Made by a program: the position numbers and the translations under genes. DNA of 64,000 bases from SZUA-36 sp963774415 (GTDB lineage Bacteria > Pseudomonadota > Gammaproteobacteria > Xanthomonadales > SZUA-36): the NCBI GenBank assembly GCA_963774415.1, contig CAVZEU010000003.1, positions 1 through 64,000 on the forward strand, given 5' to 3'. Shown one piece after another: positions 44,157 to 56,803 of the stretch; positions within the stretch are counted from its first letter, which is position 1; each line of letters opens with the position of its first letter. The notes under the pieces are model-generated. The model was not told the DNA's origin, ran no database searches, and saw nothing but the letters and a program-made list of their open reading frames with translations.

Positions 44157-46397
44157 ATGAAGATACGACTGGTCCGATCAATCCTTCTGGGATTGGTCAT
44201 TTTGTGTTCTGCCACCAACCTGGCCGCCAAATCCGATCCCGCAGACGGCGGCTACTATACCGCAAAGGACAAGGAATACTACCTTAGCCCCGAGCAACTC
44301 GCTTTTATCAGGCCTGGCCTGGAAATCACGATTCTCGACGTGACGCTCCCCGCCGACGGGCAGCTGGAAGTCACCTACTCCATCACGGACCCAAGCGGAT
44401 TGCCGCTGGATCACGATGGTATCGCAACGCCGGGTCCGGTGGACATGCGCTTCACGCTGGCCAACATCCCGGCGGGCCAGGACAAGAAGACCAGGCTCGC
44501 TTACGAGCGTATCGATCGTGGTAATGGCACGCTGACATCGATGGGAGACGGCGTCTACAAGTACAAATTCGAAACGGCCGTATCAACTGACCCGGATACC
44601 ACGCACACGCTGGTGCTGGGCGGGCGCCGCGACCTGCGGGAGTTCGACCTGGATCGTTATCCTGCAAATGCCGTCAAGAACTGGGTTCCTTCCGGTGCTT
44701 CCGCCCCGGCGCCCAGGGATGTCGTCAGGGTCGAAACCTGTAACCGCTGCCACAACCCGCTCGTCATGCACGGCCGCTGGCTCTCGGTCACGGCCTGCGA
44801 GCAATGCCATAACCCCACAATTTCAAACGGCCCGGTATACAGCTTCGATGTGATGATTCACAAGGTGCATTCCGGTCAGGTTTTCGACGGCCATGACTTC
44901 TCTGACGTCGTGTTCCCGGCCGAGATCAACGAATGCCAGGTCTGCCACACCGGCGGTGTGCCGACGGCCGACCTGCCGCTGGTCGCGAGCCCGAACCCGA
45001 TACCGGTCTGTGACGCATCCGGTCTCGGCATGACCGACCTGACCTGGGGTGACCTCTCCCCGTTCGAAATCCACATGAACGCACCGGACGGTAAGCTGTT
45101 CGCTGTCAGCAAAGGCGCCGGCACCAAGGCCACCGGCAAGTGGGTCAAGGACGGAACGCGCTTCTTCGTCGTCGACAAGGCGACCGGAGTCCTGGTCCAG
45201 AACCTCGAGGTCGACACCACGGCGCTGGGTTGCGTCGGTGAACAGCCCGGCACCTTCCGCGGCGTCGCCGGCACGCAGAACACCAAATGGGAGACCCATC
45301 CCACGCGGGCGGCCTGCGGTTCCTGCCACACCAACGTGGATTTCGTCACCGGCGAGCACCACCCGGGCGGCCCGCAAGCGGACGACACGCTGTGCGGCTT
45401 CTGCCACCAGCCTGCGCCTAACGGCGACATGGAGTTCGACGCGTCCGTCAGCGGTGCGCACAAGCCCGAGTACAAGTCGCGGCAACTGCCCGGCGTGATC
45501 GTTGAGATCATGGGTGTCAGCAACACCAACCCGGGGCAAAGGCCGACCGTGACGTTCTCGCTCAAGAGCAAGAACGCCATGCTCAACCCGGCCAGCCTCA
45601 ACCGTCTCAACCTGACGATCACCGGCCCGAACACGGACTTCAGCTTCTACGCGCAGGAGACCGTTGGCAGCAAGGCCGTCAAGGTCGGCGACAACTGGGC
45701 CTATACCTTCGCCGCACCACTGCCGATGAATGCCACCGGTTCCTACACCGTCGGTTTCGAAGGCCGTAACATTATCGACATCCAGGGCCGCGACGGAATC
45801 GAGGAAGTGGAAGACTTTGCCCAGGACGCGACTTTCGCCTTCGCCGTCACCGACCCGGCCGCGGTTCCGCGGCGCATGGTCGTCGACGACGCCTTGTGCG
45901 AAAACTGCCACTCCAACCTGTCGCTGCACGGCGGCAACCGCAACAACCCGCAGTACTGCGTGACCTGTCACCGGCCCGATGCGAGCGATGCGGCAGTCGC
46001 CCCCGCCGGCGCCACGCCGCAGAGCATCCACTTCAAGTTCATGATCCACAAGATCCACCGTGGCGAGAACCTGGAGAAGGGCTATGCGGTGTATGGTTAC
46101 CGCGGCAGCTTCAACCCGTTCGGCGATGTCGCCTTCCCGGGTGACCTGCGTGACTGCAACACCTGCCACGTCGACGACTCTTACCAGTTGCCGTTGCCGG
46201 CCGGTGTACTGCCGACCATGTCGCCGCAGACGCTGATCGACCCGCTGCAGCCGACCGCCGCGGCCTGCCTGAGTTGTCATGACAGTGACGACGCGGCGGC
46301 CCACGCGGAGAGCAACACCGTGTTCTTCGGTGAAGCTTGCGCGGCCTGCCATGGCCCCGACGCGGAGTTCGCGGTGGACAAGGTCCACGCCCGCTAG
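44157..46397 (+). CDS. OmcA/MtrC family decaheme c-type cytochrome
   Basis: The 746-residue product has a Sec signal (about 1-25; no lipobox) and ten CXXCH haem motifs in two blocks of five: CNRCH, CEQCH, CQVCH, CGSCH, CGFCH, then CENCH, CVTCH, CNTCH, CLSCH and CAACH. Beta-rich domains precede each block, the four-domain plan of OmcA/MtrC outer-membrane cytochromes that pass electrons to metals, electrodes or other extracellular acceptors. A GAGGAG ribosome site lies about ten bases upstream. Unlike Shewanella, no MtrA-like cytochrome or MtrB-like porin is adjacent, and the terminator directly after shows it is transcribed alone. In this setting it may be periplasmic. Confidence 0.93.
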   Translation: MKIRLVRSILLGLVILCSATNLAAKSDPADGGYYTAKDKEYYLSPEQLAFIRPGLEITILDVTLPADGQLEVTYSITDPSGLPLDHDGIATPGPVDMRFTLANIPAGQDKKTRLAYERIDRGNGTLTSMGDGVYKYKFETAVSTDPDTTHTLVLGGRRDLREFDLDRYPANAVKNWVPSGASAPAPRDVVRVETCNRCHNPLVMHGRWLSVTACEQCHNPTISNGPVYSFDVMIHKVHSGQVFDGHDFSDVVFPAEINECQVCHTGGVPTADLPLVASPNPIPVCDASGLGMTDLTWGDLSPFEIHMNAPDGKLFAVSKGAGTKATGKWVKDGTRFFVVDKATGVLVQNLEVDTTALGCVGEQPGTFRGVAGTQNTKWETHPTRAACGSCHTNVDFVTGEHHPGGPQADDTLCGFCHQPAPNGDMEFDASVSGAHKPEYKSRQLPGVIVEIMGVSNTNPGQRPTVTFSLKSKNAMLNPASLNRLNLTITGPNTDFSFYAQETVGSKAVKVGDNWAYTFAAPLPMNATGSYTVGFEGRNIIDIQGRDGIEEVEDFAQDATFAFAVTDPAAVPRRMVVDDALCENCHSNLSLHGGNRNNPQYCVTCHRPDASDAAVAPAGATPQSIHFKFMIHKIHRGENLEKGYAVYGYRGSFNPFGDVAFPGDLRDCNTCHVDDSYQLPLPAGVLPTMSPQTLIDPLQPTAAACLSCHDSDDAAAHAESNTVFFGEACAACHGPDAEFAVDKVHAR

Positions 46398-46437
46398 GGA
46401 GAGGCCATAAAACGGCTCTTTACGGAGCTTCGACAAG

Positions 46438-46471
46438 AAACGCAGGATGCCTCGGCATCCTGCGTTTTTTT
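46438..46471 (+). terminator. Strong rho-independent terminator
   Basis: AAACGCAGGATGCC, a two-base loop, then GGCATCCTGCGTTTTTTT: a 14-pair stem and a seven-base T run, 41 bases after the decaheme stop. Confidence 0.95.
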
Positions 46472-46521
46472 AGCTCCGGATATTTTCTCGGCGCCGGAAG
46501 GACCCGGCATTGGCCTTTCCG

Positions 46522-46944
46522 TTAACCTGTCCGCGGCGGCAGTTCGTCATACTGCGGCAGCGACCCGGCCGCGGTGTACCAGGCGGGCGCCGACGCGCAG
46601 TAGATATTTTGCGATGGCCGGATGCCCGGGTCGTCGTCGAGCGAGCCGGCCGGTACGATGTAGGTCTGCCCGGTCTTTTCCAGCCAGGGCATCGACGAGC
46701 CGCAACGACCGCAAAAGGACGTGGCGTAGTGCTTGGTTTCAGGCGGTTCGTAGCGGCTGACCTGGTCCGCTCCATGGGTCCATCTGAAATCAGCCCTGGC
46801 CACGAACAGGTTTGCGGCATGGGCGCTTCCGCTCACCTTGCGGCAACGCGAACAGTGGCAATACTGAAAAACGCCGAGGTTGCCCTTGATTTCATAGCTG
46901 ACGGCGCCGCAAAGGCAGCTGCCGCGTACAGGCTGATTTGACAT
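46522..46944 (-). CDS. GFA family protein
   Basis: The 140-residue protein carries the zinc-binding cysteines of the glutathione-dependent formaldehyde-activating (GFA/CENP-V) fold: GSCLCGAVSYE, YCHCSRCRKVSG and SFCGRCGSSM. The family binds zinc; a few members act on formaldehyde-glutathione adducts but most have no proven role. No formaldehyde genes are near. Confidence 0.88.
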   Translation of the reverse strand: MSNQPVRGSCLCGAVSYEIKGNLGVFQYCHCSRCRKVSGSAHAANLFVARADFRWTHGADQVSRYEPPETKHYATSFCGRCGSSMPWLEKTGQTYIVPAGSLDDDPGIRPSQNIYCASAPAWYTAAGSLPQYDELPPRTG

Positions 46945-47031
46945 GACGTTGCATCCTCAAAAGCACTAGCTTATCCGATATCCGCGGTGCCGTGGCGTGC
47001 CCCGCCCAGGCTTTCGTGCCTGTGGCATCAT

Positions 47032-47721
47032 TCAGGCGGCGGGTTTCTCCACGACCAACACCAGAAAGGGCCACAACGGCACGCCGATAGGCTTCTCCAG
47101 AAGCACCCGGCAACCGGCACGCTGCAACACCGGCAGGACCGAGACCGAACGGCACCCCAGCGACAAGCCCGGGCAGCGCCAAACGAGGTCTTCGACCTTG
47201 TCCGCGAGCCACTTCACGGCCCTGCTCCGCGGTTCCGCGGAATGTGCGATCCCGACCCGCCCGCCGGGTCGGACGACCCGGTACAACTCCAGCGCGCCCC
47301 TCGCCGGATCGCCAAGCGGGCACATGCTGTAGGTGGACAGGGCGCAGTCGAAGCTGTGGTCCGCGAACGGCAGGTCGGACATGTCGCCGAGACAAAACTC
47401 GAACGCCGCGAGGCCGGCGGCACGATGAGCCCGCGTTGCTGCCCTGGCCAACATGCCCCGGCTGAAATCGAACAGCGTGACACGGCCGCCAGGCGCGGCG
47501 GCCCGCGCCGCCAGCAGAGCGGTCGAGCCGGTGCCGGCGCCGCAGTCGAGGACCCTGTCACCGGCCCTGACGCTCGCCTCGACGACGAGGCGCCGTCCGC
47601 GCTGGTCGGAGCCGCTGGTCAACAGGGCGTGCTGCAGGTCGTAGCGCCCGGCGACGCGGTCATAGACCGATTTGAGCAGCCCGGCGTCCAGTGCTTTACG
47701 CATCACCCGCGACCCTCCCAC
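47032..47721 (-). CDS. Class I SAM-dependent methyltransferase (UbiE-like)
   Basis: The 229-residue protein has motif I VLDCGAGTGST, the acidic VTLFDFSRGML, LGDMSDLPFADHSFDCALSTYSM and a VVRPGGRV post-motif, typical of UbiE/COQ5-like methyltransferases. Substrate unknown. It overlaps the AlkA-type gene upstream by 19 bases from the longest start (MGGSRVM), or meets it exactly if translation begins at Met7. Confidence 0.83.
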   Translation of the reverse strand: MGGSRVMRKALDAGLLKSVYDRVAGRYDLQHALLTSGSDQRGRRLVVEASVRAGDRVLDCGAGTGSTALLAARAAAPGGRVTLFDFSRGMLARAATRAHRAAGLAAFEFCLGDMSDLPFADHSFDCALSTYSMCPLGDPARGALELYRVVRPGGRVGIAHSAEPRSRAVKWLADKVEDLVWRCPGLSLGCRSVSVLPVLQRAGCRVLLEKPIGVPLWPFLVLVVEKPAA

Positions 47722-48356
47722 CCCTCAGGACACAGCCGGCCGCGACGGCGCAAATAATCGTGCCAGAGCAGTCTCGCGGCGACGGCCCGGTATGGCCGCC
47801 AACTTTCAGCGATCGCCTGCAATCGCGGTGTTGAGGGTCTCTGCCCAAGGTTTCGCAACTCCATGACGGCCGTCGCCAGTGCAACGTCGCCCGTTGGCCA
47901 TATATCAGGCCGGCACAAGGCCATCAACAGGTAGATTTTGGCACTCCACGGACCGATGCCCTTTACCGACATCAGCATCTCCAGTGCTTCGGCGTCAGCG
48001 GCTTTTTCGACGTGTTCGAAATCGAGCCGCCGATCACGGACCGCCATCGCCAGGTTGACGAAAAAGGCGGATTTTTGCCGCGTCAGGCCCAACTGCCTCA
48101 GCCCCGACGACCCCGTATTCAATACCTCGAGCGGAGTCAGGGGCGCGACATGACGGCACAAGCGTTCATATACCGCGGCCGCGGATGCCAGACTGACCTG
48201 CTGCTCCAGGATAATGCGCAGCAGGGTCTCGAAACCCGCTGGCCGGCGCCACAACGGTGGCACGCCGTTTCGATCGTACAGGCGAGCCAGGTCGCTGTGC
48301 CTTGCTGCGAGCACCCGCACCGCCTCCGCGAGCGATGCCTCTGACATCGACTTCAT
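47703..48356 (-). CDS. DNA-3-methyladenine glycosylase 2 family protein
   Basis: The 217-residue protein has the HhH-GPD fold: LLRIILEQQVS near the start, hairpin LMSVKGIGPWSAKIYL and catalytic Asp in PTGDVALATAV. It matches the AlkA/MAG group, which removes alkylated purines in base-excision repair. It forms a cotranscribed pair with the methyltransferase downstream. Confidence 0.88.
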   Translation of the reverse strand: MKSMSEASLAEAVRVLAARHSDLARLYDRNGVPPLWRRPAGFETLLRIILEQQVSLASAAAVYERLCRHVAPLTPLEVLNTGSSGLRQLGLTRQKSAFFVNLAMAVRDRRLDFEHVEKAADAEALEMLMSVKGIGPWSAKIYLLMALCRPDIWPTGDVALATAVMELRNLGQRPSTPRLQAIAESWRPYRAVAARLLWHDYLRRRGRLCPEGWEGRG

Positions 48357-48416
48357 CGCACACCTGTCTTCCCGACGCACGTCACGCCTGTTTTGCACCG
48401 ATGCAGGGGCGGCGGT

Positions 48417-48839
48417 TCACCAGGTGAGGCCAAACAATGCCGAACACTTCCCGACGATTTCTTGCGGGAACGGACTGGACCTGCGCACGTCCCGGTCCAT
48501 GTGTACGCCGACAACTTCCATGCGGGCCACTTCCCGTTCGTTTTCGCTATTGAACATCCTGTGTTCAAAACGCACGATCTTGTTACGGATTTCATTGACC
48601 CGGGACCGGACCACGAGCAACTCACCGGCCCTGACCTCGATTTTGTACTGGGTCTTCTGCTCCAAAGCGGCCAGGGCCTTGCCGCGACTGCGCAGATATT
48701 CCTGGGTCGCACCGATGGCGGACATCAAATGCCAGGTGGCCTCGTCGAACTTGGCGGTATACCAGCAGACATTCATATGGTCCATGTGGTCAAGCTGGTG
48801 GGGATAGACGATGCCCCGGTAGGTTTCGATCATTTTCAT
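48417..48839 (-). CDS. Acyl-CoA thioesterase (4-hydroxybenzoyl-CoA type)
   Basis: The 140-residue hotdog-fold protein has YPHQLDHMDHMNVCWYTAKFDEATW, the active-site segment of YbgC/4HBT-type thioesterases, and FEHRMFNSENEREVARMEVVGVHMD. It should hydrolyse an acyl-CoA; chain length or aromatic preference cannot be judged. It is 60 bases upstream of the glycosylase gene. Confidence 0.87.
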   Translation of the reverse strand: MKMIETYRGIVYPHQLDHMDHMNVCWYTAKFDEATWHLMSAIGATQEYLRSRGKALAALEQKTQYKIEVRAGELLVVRSRVNEIRNKIVRFEHRMFNSENEREVARMEVVGVHMDRDVRRSSPFPQEIVGKCSALFGLTW

Positions 48840-48922
48840 TGCCGTTCTCCGGGATGGCCGGTATAAGGTTTCGGCATCCGCAAGTGGTCAGGCCGGGAAA
48901 TTGCGCTGAGTTCCGTTCCCGC

Positions 48923-52479
<3,557 letters not shown>

Positions 52480-52483
<4 letters not shown>

Positions 52484-53451
52484 TGGATCTCTTCCGGCAG
52501 GAATTGAGGCGAGGCGAAATTCTCCAGATCGATCGCTTTCGATAACATGCCGCGGGAACGCATATAGGCGCCCAGCTTACGCGCCATCACTTCGAGCGGC
52601 GCTGGTTCCGAACCCAGAATCGAGCGATTTTCCGCCAGGCTCAAAATATCGACTCCGTTCAGGCTACCGTCGAATTGCCCGGCCGAGACATGCTCGCGCG
52701 CCGCCATGCGCCGCAGCGCATCGTCGCGGTTTTCCTCGAAATATTTGCGCGCCGCGAAATAGCCCGCCACCAGGTCCCGCAACCCGCGCGGACGGGATTC
52801 GGCCACTGCCACGGGCGTGACGAGAATATCCACGATACGATGCGGTATATGGCTGCTGTCCCACAGCAACTGTGCGCCATTTTCCAGTAACAGTGTCTTC
52901 GAAGGTTCGAACGTGACGATGGCGTCGCGTGCCTTGTAACACTCGATTCTCGAGTACCTGCCGCAGTCGACAAGCTGAATATCGCTAAGGGTCAGATTGG
53001 CGGCGTCGAGCGCACTTTGCAACATGAGACCGCCAACCGCTAATCTCTCGGCGGCCACCCGGCGCCCGCGAAGCTGCGCCAGGGAGGTTATACCGGGTTT
53101 GGCGACAACCGCGTCGCCGCCGTTGGAATAGTCAAAAACCATGATGGCCCTGAGCCTGAAGCCGTCCGCCATCAGGCTCAGCGCCTCGTCAAGGGTCAGC
53201 GCGGCAACCTCGAGCCTGCCGCTGCGAAGGGCTTCCATGGCGTCGGTGGCGGTCGGTAGTTCAACCACCCTGACCTGCGTGCCGTCGTAATAGCCCAGAT
53301 CGCGCGCGACATACAGGGTCTCGTAGCCCGGCCACACATCGGTACTGACCCGCAGCACTCGTTCCTCGGCAGACCCGCAGGCCGCCAGGGCCAGCAGCAT
53401 GCAAACGGCGCCTAACGCGACATAATGCCGCCCGGGTCTTTCCGGAAACAT
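52480..53451 (-). CDS. Lipoprotein ABC-type solute-binding protein (NrtA/SsuA/TauA-like)
   Basis: The product of about 323 residues has a lipoprotein signal, MLLALAACGS, with lipid-bearing Cys about 25. The mature part is NMT1/ThiY-like: LRVSTDVWPGYETLYVARDLGYYDG, ELPTATDAMEALRSGRLEVAALTLDEAL, RGRRVAAERLAVGGLMLQSAL and FEPSKTLLLENGAQLLWDSS. Such proteins bind nitrate, sulfonates, thiamine precursors and similar ligands. No permease or ATPase genes are adjacent. Translation is coupled to the hybrid kinase, so it may present a ligand to that sensor rather than to a transporter. An alternative start is 53484. Confidence 0.85.
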
Positions 53452-53807
53452 CCCCCCCCTGATCCTGTCCCTGGCGTTGCGCATGTCTGTCGCCCATTTA
53501 AACGAGCAAGTGGCTCCCCAAACACCTTGACTGCCGGTGCAATCAGTAACTCCATACAGCGCGGCCGGCGCGGAGCCATTCGGGCACCAGGACATTCTTT
53601 ACCAAATACTTTTGATTCGCAACCACCGTCGATTCCGGGGTCGGAAATCGCGGCGTTTTCGCCGCCGCGGAACGGTGGTCAGCTGACGTGGCGCGGCCGG
53701 CGAACGCGGTCAATTTTGAAACACAGAACCCGGCCGAGTGTATTCCCAGGTTTTCATTGGGCCCCGGCCATGCGGCCGGGGCCCCTTGTTGGTTATCGTG
53801 ATCCGAT
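53452..53807. other. Intergenic region upstream of the binding-protein gene
   Basis: No gene is visible. It should hold the promoter of the binding-protein/kinase operon. Its right end holds the terminator of the next gene. No operator or RNA motif was recognised. Confidence 0.4.
53759..53784 (-). terminator. Terminator hairpin for the 53.8-54.6 kb gene
   Basis: GGGCCCCGGCC, loop ATGC, GGCCGGGGCCC: a perfect 11-pair, very GC-rich stem 24 bases past the stop of the gene on the minus strand. There is no T run. Confidence 0.6.
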
Positions 53808-54596
53808 CTACTTCGCCTGGCCGTAGTCACTCAAATCCGGGCGATAGCGGAGCATCCAATCGTCACCGGACTTGAAGGTCTGGCCCCATTTCGCAAAGAA
53901 CGCTTTCGCCTCGTCCTCACCCATGGCCTGGTTCATCACCGTCATGAAATTCGGCTCCTTGGGCGCCATGTCGGCAAAGTTCTTATGCGGACTGACCAGC
54001 AAGACCTCGTTTCCATGTCCACCGGAGACGACATAAACGAACGCGTAATGGTTTTTCCAACCGCTCTTCTTGAGGATACCGTCGATCTTCTTGAGACCTT
54101 GGTAAAACTCACTTTGACTGCCTGGCCTGACATACCAGCGCGTTATCTGGAAGTACTTATACCCGTCCATGCTCTCCGGCCACATACCCAGATCCATTTC
54201 GGTGCGGGTGATCGAAACATCCAGATCGGCGATGTGCGGCTGCACTTCCTTGGCAAACTTCGCGGCCGCGGCTTTGCCCCAGTCCGTCTCCATATCCGCG
54301 GCATCCAGGTCTTCCCAGTTGTGGCTGCCGCTGCGGGCGATATAGGTGCCGGTATCGGGGCCGGTCATGACCTCGTACCAATTCCAGTGCCAGGCGCCCT
54401 TCTTGTCGCCCATGTAGTGGTGATAGTCGGTGATGGCCTCTTCCAACGCCTTTGCCTGACCGTCCCTGGCCGTGATGTGAGCAACCTGCGCAATCCCGTC
54501 ATCTTCCTGCTTATCCTGTGCAGTTACCGGTAAAGCGACCATGTAGATGGCGATTGCCAAAATCGCGATCAAGGCTTTGTTAATCTGCATTTTCAT
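53808..54596 (-). CDS. Exported protein of unknown function
   Basis: The 262-residue product has a signal peptide (LIAILAIAIYMVALPVTAQ) and a mature part rich in Trp, Tyr and His. Two similar halves are visible: QVAHITARDGQAKALEEAITDYHHYM and ITRWYVRPGSQSEFYQGLKKIDGIL, each followed by a Trp-rich strand, a layout like tandem dimeric alpha-beta barrel (ABM-like) domains. No family assigned. AT-rich sequence upstream probably holds its promoter. Confidence 0.72.
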   Translation of the reverse strand: MKMQINKALIAILAIAIYMVALPVTAQDKQEDDGIAQVAHITARDGQAKALEEAITDYHHYMGDKKGAWHWNWYEVMTGPDTGTYIARSGSHNWEDLDAADMETDWGKAAAAKFAKEVQPHIADLDVSITRTEMDLGMWPESMDGYKYFQITRWYVRPGSQSEFYQGLKKIDGILKKSGWKNHYAFVYVVSGGHGNEVLLVSPHKNFADMAPKEPNFMTVMNQAMGEDEAKAFFAKWGQTFKSGDDWMLRYRPDLSDYGQAK

Positions 54597-54739
54597 TAAT
54601 CTCCCATTTGTAAGACAAAAAAGTCCACCCGGCCGAAGCGGCCTTAACTGGACTGTACCTCTAGTATAGGTGGCTTTAGCGATATTGCTGGAAGCGCCGG
54701 AATTCCGGCGGCGAGTTCACCCTGGCAACCGCCGCGGCA

Positions 54740-55177
54740 TCAGCTGCCGTGGGCGACAAAACGGACCTTGAGCGTGAATATCGAGGTTTCGCCGACAATG
54801 CCGGGCGATTCCATTACCCCGACTGATATGTCGTGTTCCTGCACCAGGGGTTCCTCATCCGGCCCCGGGCACTCCATGCTGAAGTCGAGCGTCGTCTCGC
54901 CGACATCGTTTCTGAACAAGTCGACCTCTGTCGCTTCGAGCCGCGTTTTGATCAGGAGCTTTTTGCCGGCTTCCCCCGCCGGGATTTCGACGGCCTCTGG
55001 CGGACCTGGCGGCACCTGTGTCGTGCCGCTCGGCAATGAATGCTTGGCCACCTCGATTCTGCCGCTGCCCCTGAGGCCTTCGTTGAAAACCTTGGCTTCG
55101 ATCCAGTATCGCCATTCCTCGCCAATCGGGCCTTCATGGCTCTCCTGCAATACCGAAAAGATTACCCTGCCTGCCAT
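54740..55177 (-). CDS. Hypothetical soluble protein
   Basis: The 145-residue product starting MAGRVIFSVLQESHEG has no signal peptide or helix. It is acidic, beta-rich by appearance (alternating hydrophobic strands such as IEAKVFNEGL and FTLKVRFVAHG), and contains an LPSGTTQVPPGPPEAVEIPAG linker. It was not recognised. A ten-residue longer form from 55207 is possible. It is divergent from the kinase-like gene. Confidence 0.6.
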   Translation of the reverse strand: MAGRVIFSVLQESHEGPIGEEWRYWIEAKVFNEGLRGSGRIEVAKHSLPSGTTQVPPGPPEAVEIPAGEAGKKLLIKTRLEATEVDLFRNDVGETTLDFSMECPGPDEEPLVQEHDISVGVMESPGIVGETSIFTLKVRFVAHGS

Positions 55178-55387
55178 GCTTTCCTCCGTTTCTGCGGTCG
55201 TATCCACCTCGGCACCCCTGCCACGGCACCCGTGCCGTCAGCCTAAGGGGTCGACCTCGTTGTTGCCGCGCCGACGATAGCACAGACTGCGCCGCGACGG
55301 ATAATCGGCCAGCAACAGACCTTGACCCAACCCGCCCCGGCAAACCTCCCAGATTCACCGGTCAAGCATTGCGGTTACACTATCAGG

Positions 55388-56455
55388 ATGCAAAAAGACC
55401 TCGAAAGGTTACTTGCCACGACACCGCCGGCATGCACACCCGGGGAAGCCGAGGATATCGCTGCGGAGTATTTTGGCAAGCATGCCAGGGCCAGGTCGCT
55501 GAGCAGCGAACGCGATCAGAATTTTCGCCTCGAGGCCGGAACTGGCGAGCGCTTCGTTCTCAAGATCTCCAACCACGCGGAGCGGGCCGAGGTCGTCGAA
55601 TTTCAAAACCGCGCGCTCATACACATCAGGCAACGGGACGCATCGCTGCCCGTGCCCAATATCATCGCCGGGCGTGACGGGCGGCTGCAGTTTGAGGTAT
55701 CGCTGCACGAGCGGGTCCACATCGTCAGGCTGATGAGCTGGCTGGACGGGCGGGTTCTTTACGATGCCGCGCTGGGACCGGAACAGGCCGCGCGCCTCGC
55801 CGGGCGGCTGGGCGGGTTGTTGGCGCGCCTCGGACTCGCCTTACGCGACTTCGATCACCCCGGCTCCAACCCGCGCTTGTTGTGGGACATGAAAAACGCC
55901 GCCGCGCTCGGGGAGCTGCTGGACTGCATCACCGAAACCAGCCTGCGCGCCTCGATCGAACGCGTGTTGCAGGACTTCAGCGCGCTGCTGCCAACGCTGG
56001 AATCCGTCAGGAGCCAGGTTATCCATAACGATATGAACCCGGACAACGTGTTGCTGTCCAGGCAGGATCCGACCCGTATTTGCGGGATCATCGATTTTGG
56101 CGACATGGTCAAATCGCCGGGTGTCATCGACGTCGCCGTCGCGGCAGCCTACCAGCTGGCGGGCGACGATGACCCATTGGCGGGGGCCCTGCCGCTGATT
56201 GCCGGGTATCACGCGGTCAGGCCCTTACGGCCGCTGGAAATAGAACTGCTGCTGGATTTGATGCGGACGCGACTGGCCTCCTCCATTCTCATCATGTCCT
56301 GGCGAATGCGGCAGTTTCCGCAAAACCGCGACTACCTGATGCGAAGCCAGGCCGGCTTCAGGCGACACCTGGCCGGCCTCGAGGGCGTGGATGGCGGGCT
56401 GGCCGCCGCCCGTATCGAGGCTGCCTGCAGCCGGGCTTTGCAGGCCAAAGCCTGA
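55388..56455 (+). CDS. APH-fold phosphotransferase (hydroxylysine kinase-like)
   Basis: The 355-residue protein has the aminoglycoside phosphotransferase fold: nucleotide loop SSERDQNFRLEAG, lysine in ERFVLKISN, Brenner motif VIHNDMNPDNVLL with catalytic Asp, and the DFG-like CGIIDFGDMV. The segment order resembles hydroxylysine kinase/homoserine kinase type II. The substrate is unknown; the MtnA gene 1 kb away makes a methylthioribose-kinase-like role worth testing. ATG at 55388 is preferred over an upstream TTG that would add 22 residues. Confidence 0.85.
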   Translation: MQKDLERLLATTPPACTPGEAEDIAAEYFGKHARARSLSSERDQNFRLEAGTGERFVLKISNHAERAEVVEFQNRALIHIRQRDASLPVPNIIAGRDGRLQFEVSLHERVHIVRLMSWLDGRVLYDAALGPEQAARLAGRLGGLLARLGLALRDFDHPGSNPRLLWDMKNAAALGELLDCITETSLRASIERVLQDFSALLPTLESVRSQVIHNDMNPDNVLLSRQDPTRICGIIDFGDMVKSPGVIDVAVAAAYQLAGDDDPLAGALPLIAGYHAVRPLRPLEIELLLDLMRTRLASSILIMSWRMRQFPQNRDYLMRSQAGFRRHLAGLEGVDGGLAAARIEAACSRALQAKA

Positions 56456-56539
56456 ACGGGCTCTGGATATTCGACCCCGTATCTGGTACAACGCCCCGGT
56501 CACTCTCCCACGCAACAGGATTAAAAAGGTAAAGCAACG

Positions 56540-56803
56540 ATGACGGGTCCCAAAATGAGGTCGTTCTGGGTGGATTTTCCAGTGTCCACCGAACAATATT
56601 CCAAGCTGCAACTGCGATGGCGCCGCCGGCTCAATTACTATGAAATTCAGAACCCGCCGCCCGCTCTGAACCTGCTCTCCTTTTGCACTTTCGGCGGCGA
56701 CGACTACGAAGTCATCAGTCTCGAAGTGCGCGGGGATGTCGATACCTACTACCAGGTGCTTGAAACGATGAAAACCTGGATACCGGAAACGCTCGGATCC
56801 TGA
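56540..56803 (+). CDS. Small hypothetical protein
   Basis: This 87-residue protein starts MTGPKMRSFWVDFPVS and has no signal peptide. It is rich in aromatic residues (W, Y, F), looks like a small alpha/beta domain, and is not recognised. It ends exactly one base before the stop of the convergent aldolase gene. A weak AAAAAGG site precedes the ATG. Confidence 0.6.
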   Translation: MTGPKMRSFWVDFPVSTEQYSKLQLRWRRRLNYYEIQNPPPALNLLSFCTFGGDDYEVISLEVRGDVDTYYQVLETMKTWIPETLGS

